Below, piece after piece: positions 14,790-16,606 of a stretch of 16,606 bases of DNA (the first letter of the stretch is position 1; every line of letters begins with the position of its first letter). Below the pieces are notes generated by a model, which was not told where the DNA came from, made no database searches, and saw nothing but the letters and a program-made list of their open reading frames with translations. Both the position numbers and the translations under genes were made by a program. This DNA is from CAYSLC01 sp964431545 (GTDB lineage: Bacteria; Desulfobacterota; Desulfobacteria; Desulfobacterales; JAABSP01): assembly GCA_964431545.1 (NCBI GenBank), contig CAYSLC010000127.1, positions 1 through 16,606 on the forward strand. Reading direction: 5' to 3'.

Positions 14790-16606
14790 TCATGGAAATC
14801 CGGTCGAATCGATGAGACCTTCGGCCAGTCCGGCGACGAAATCGGCCGGCGGCCGGTCCCGGAACACCCCGTATGCCGGATCGATCTCCGGGGCCATCCC
14901 GCGGATGAAAAGGTAAAACACCCCGCCGAAGTGCTCCTCGTATTGATAGCCGGGCATCCGGCCCAGGAGGTACCGGTCCAGGGCCACGGTGTAGAGGAGG
15001 TACTGGAGATGGTAGTGGTGGGCGTGGATCGCTTCGGCCAGCCGATCGGGGGCATAGTCCCGGGCGGCGTTGCCCAGGTGGTTCGATTTCCAGTCGACGA
15101 TGTAAAACCGCCCCCGGAACCGGAAAACCAGGTCCACGAACCCCATCATGAAGCCCGCCACCGGCGAGAAGGAGAGCCGGTCCATGGAGAGGAGGGCGTC
15201 CGGAGGGATCTCCGGTCCGGCAAGGGTCCGGAACAGGTCGGAGAGCCCCTTGGGCGTGACGGGCTTCAGGGGAAAGTAGAACCCCAGCTCGGTGAGGCGG
15301 TCCGCCATGCCGATCCGGGACAGGGTGAGGTCCCCCGGGTCCGGATCAAGGGGGGTGGAGAGGACGTTGTCGACCATGCCGGCCACGGCGTCCTTCCATT
15401 GGGGATCGAACCCATGGGCATGGAGCCTCTCCAGGGACACGTCCTCCGCCGATCCGGAAGCCGCCGCCGGAAAATCGATCCCTTCGAAGATCTCGTGGAG
15501 CAGGGTGCCGGCACGCGCCCCCCGGGGAAAGGCGAAGATGTCGTGGAATCGATTCTCGTCCGCGGTGGCCTCCGGGGGCGGAGTCCCGGCGGGATCCCGG
15601 TCCGCCCGTTCCGCGGCCTCCGGGTCTGGGGGACCGCCGGGCCGGGTGAGGGCGGAGAAGCTCGATACCCGGAACCGGGTGTCGATGGTCCCGGTGAAGG
15701 TCCGGGCGCCGAGCGCCGTCGATTCTTCGGTGCCCGCGGCCGATTCCGGCGATTCCGGCGCCGTCGGCGGGGGGCGCACGGCGATGGCCTTTTTGGAGAC
15801 CTTGGCCAGGCGATTCAGATCTTTTTCCACCTTCTCCCGATCCAAGCCGCCATAGGCTTTCGCCATCGACCCCACGATATCGGTTCCGTCCGGAGCCTCA
15901 TGTCCGTGGAACAGCCAGTTGGGGGCCGCCGTCTTTGCCCGGTCGAACCAGCCCCAGGCCGTCACGCAACGGTTCCGGGCCCGGGTGAACGCCACGTAGA
16001 GGAGGCGGAGGTTCTCCGCCAGCAGTTCCTGTCTCACCACGGCCTTGTTCGCTTCCTGGCCGGCGGATCCCAGGTCGAGGGTGAGCCGGAGATCCGCCCC
16101 TTCGTCATGGAACTGGAGATAGGGGTCCGATTGGACGCGGATCCCCTGGAAGATGAAGGGGCAGAAGACCACCGGATACTCCAGCCCCTTGCTCTTGTGG
16201 ATGGTCACCAGGCTCACGGCCCGGGCATCGCTTTCCAGCCGGAGCTGGTATTCCTCGGTCCGGGCGGCCTCGGAACGGCGCTGCTGGGAGAGCCATTTGA
16301 CCAGACCGGACATGCCGGGCCGTCCGGCGATCTCCGCCCCGTGGAGCACCTCGGCCAGATGGAGGAGATTCGTGCACCGCCGTTCGCCGTCCGGGAAGGC
16401 CATCAGACGGGGCAGCACGACCACCTCCGAGAGGAAGGACCGAAAAGCCCGCATGAACCCCCGGCGGCGCCACAGGTCGTGGAGATCCCGGAACCGAATC
16501 AGCCATCTCTCCCACGCCCCCTCGTCCCGGGAGAGGCCCTCGATCTCCTCCCCTGAAAGACCCACCATCTCCGTGGCCAGGGCCGAACGGATCAGCCCCT
16601 CCTCCC
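14790..16606 (-). CDS. recB: RecB (exodeoxyribonuclease V beta subunit), C-terminal part, cut by window edge
   Basis: About 605 residues of the C-terminal half are present; the frame is open through the right edge, with SALATEMVGLS reading on from outside. Helicase motifs V and VI are visible as VTIHKSKGLEYPVVFCPF and LAENLRLLYVAFTRARNR. The C-terminal RecB nuclease domain shows GTLLHEIFE, GFVDLVFRFRGRFYIVDWK (metal-binding Asp and catalytic Lys of the DxK pair), then SNHLG, HYHLQYLLYTVALDRYL and HFGGVFYLFIRGM, closely matching E. coli RecB in order and spacing. The product would act in RecBCD, unwinding and degrading double-strand ends and loading RecA. A variable linker (about 15560-15780) is rich in Pro, Glu and Ala. 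The next gene downstream is not recD but a DsrE-like protein, so the subunit genes are not arranged recB-recD here. Identification is firm. Confidence 0.95.
   Translation of the reverse strand, partial: EEGLIRSALATEMVGLSGEEIEGLSRDEGAWERWLIRFRDLHDLWRRRGFMRAFRSFLSEVVVLPRLMAFPDGERRCTNLLHLAEVLHGAEIAGRPGMSGLVKWLSQQRRSEAARTEEYQLRLESDARAVSLVTIHKSKGLEYPVVFCPFIFQGIRVQSDPYLQFHDEGADLRLTLDLGSAGQEANKAVVRQELLAENLRLLYVAFTRARNRCVTAWGWFDRAKTAAPNWLFHGHEAPDGTDIVGSMAKAYGGLDREKVEKDLNRLAKVSKKAIAVRPPPTAPESPESAAGTEESTALGARTFTGTIDTRFRVSSFSALTRPGGPPDPEAAERADRDPAGTPPPEATADENRFHDIFAFPRGARAGTLLHEIFEGIDFPAAASGSAEDVSLERLHAHGFDPQWKDAVAGMVDNVLSTPLDPDPGDLTLSRIGMADRLTELGFYFPLKPVTPKGLSDLFRTLAGPEIPPDALLSMDRLSFSPVAGFMMGFVDLVFRFRGRFYIVDWKSNHLGNAARDYAPDRLAEAIHAHHYHLQYLLYTVALDRYLLGRMPGYQYEEHFGGVFYLFIRGMAPEIDPAYGVFRDRPPADFVAGLAEGLIDSTGFP

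Noticed and set aside
14734..14793. ATG start at 14793 for the DsrE-like gene, overlapping the recB stop
   Set aside because: The ATGA overlap is tempting, but no ribosome site precedes it and a hairpin lies inside the added segment; GTG 14733 has GGAGG at the right distance. Not fully excluded.
14931..16556. 541-codon plus-strand open frame across recB
   Set aside because: Antisense of unmistakable RecB helicase and nuclease motifs.

Overview
The window is a mostly GC-rich stretch (a hand count of bases 15601-15660 gives 48/60 G+C), and nearly all genes lie on the minus strand. It probably comes from an anaerobic deltaproteobacterial-type (Desulfobacterota-like) chromosome. Supporting signs are large multi-PAS hybrid histidine kinases, an 11-haem periplasmic cytochrome c beside an ExtH-like rhodanese, an AgmX/PglI-type C-terminal domain, and an apparent selenocysteine codon. 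The organism assignment is inference.

Layout, left to right. Bases 3-293 (+) hold the end of a probable roadblock/LC7-like reading frame cut by the window edge; it has no stop before it runs antisense into the next gene. Bases 294-6229 (-) hold two tandem paralogous membrane hybrid histidine kinases, joined by an ATGA stop/start overlap. Bases 6230-6719 form a divergent intergenic region with a candidate promoter on each strand and a 12-bp perfect palindrome between them. Bases 6720-9079 (+) are a compact three-gene cassette of visibly lower GC (28/60 at 7441-7500): two proteins I cannot assign and a ComEC-like metallo-beta-lactamase-fold hydrolase. It looks horizontally acquired and is the best candidate here for an undescribed accessory system.

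Bases 9215-11147 (-) carry an ExtH-like exported rhodanese followed by a multihaem cytochrome. The cytochrome is split by an in-frame TGA immediately followed by a hairpin with a GGUC apical loop, placed like a bacterial SECIS element. I read it as one selenocysteine-containing 11-haem cytochrome (ExtKL-like) rather than two genes. Bases 11459-13867 (-) encode an exported VIT-vWA protein with an AgmX/PglI-type C-terminus. Bases 14080-14733 (-) encode a membrane-anchored DsrE-like protein. Bases 14790-16606 (-) hold the C-terminal half of RecB, cut by the right edge.

How they may work together. The rhodanese/cytochrome pair is probably one transcript from a TTGACA promoter at 11272-11301 and would act in the periplasm in chalcogen (selenite/tellurite) or other extracellular electron transfer. 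The two kinases probably sense a membrane or redox cue and end in receiver domains, so their output partners lie elsewhere. The three-gene cassette is transcribed away from the kinases and appears self-contained. No tRNA, rRNA, CRISPR array or intact insertion sequence was seen.
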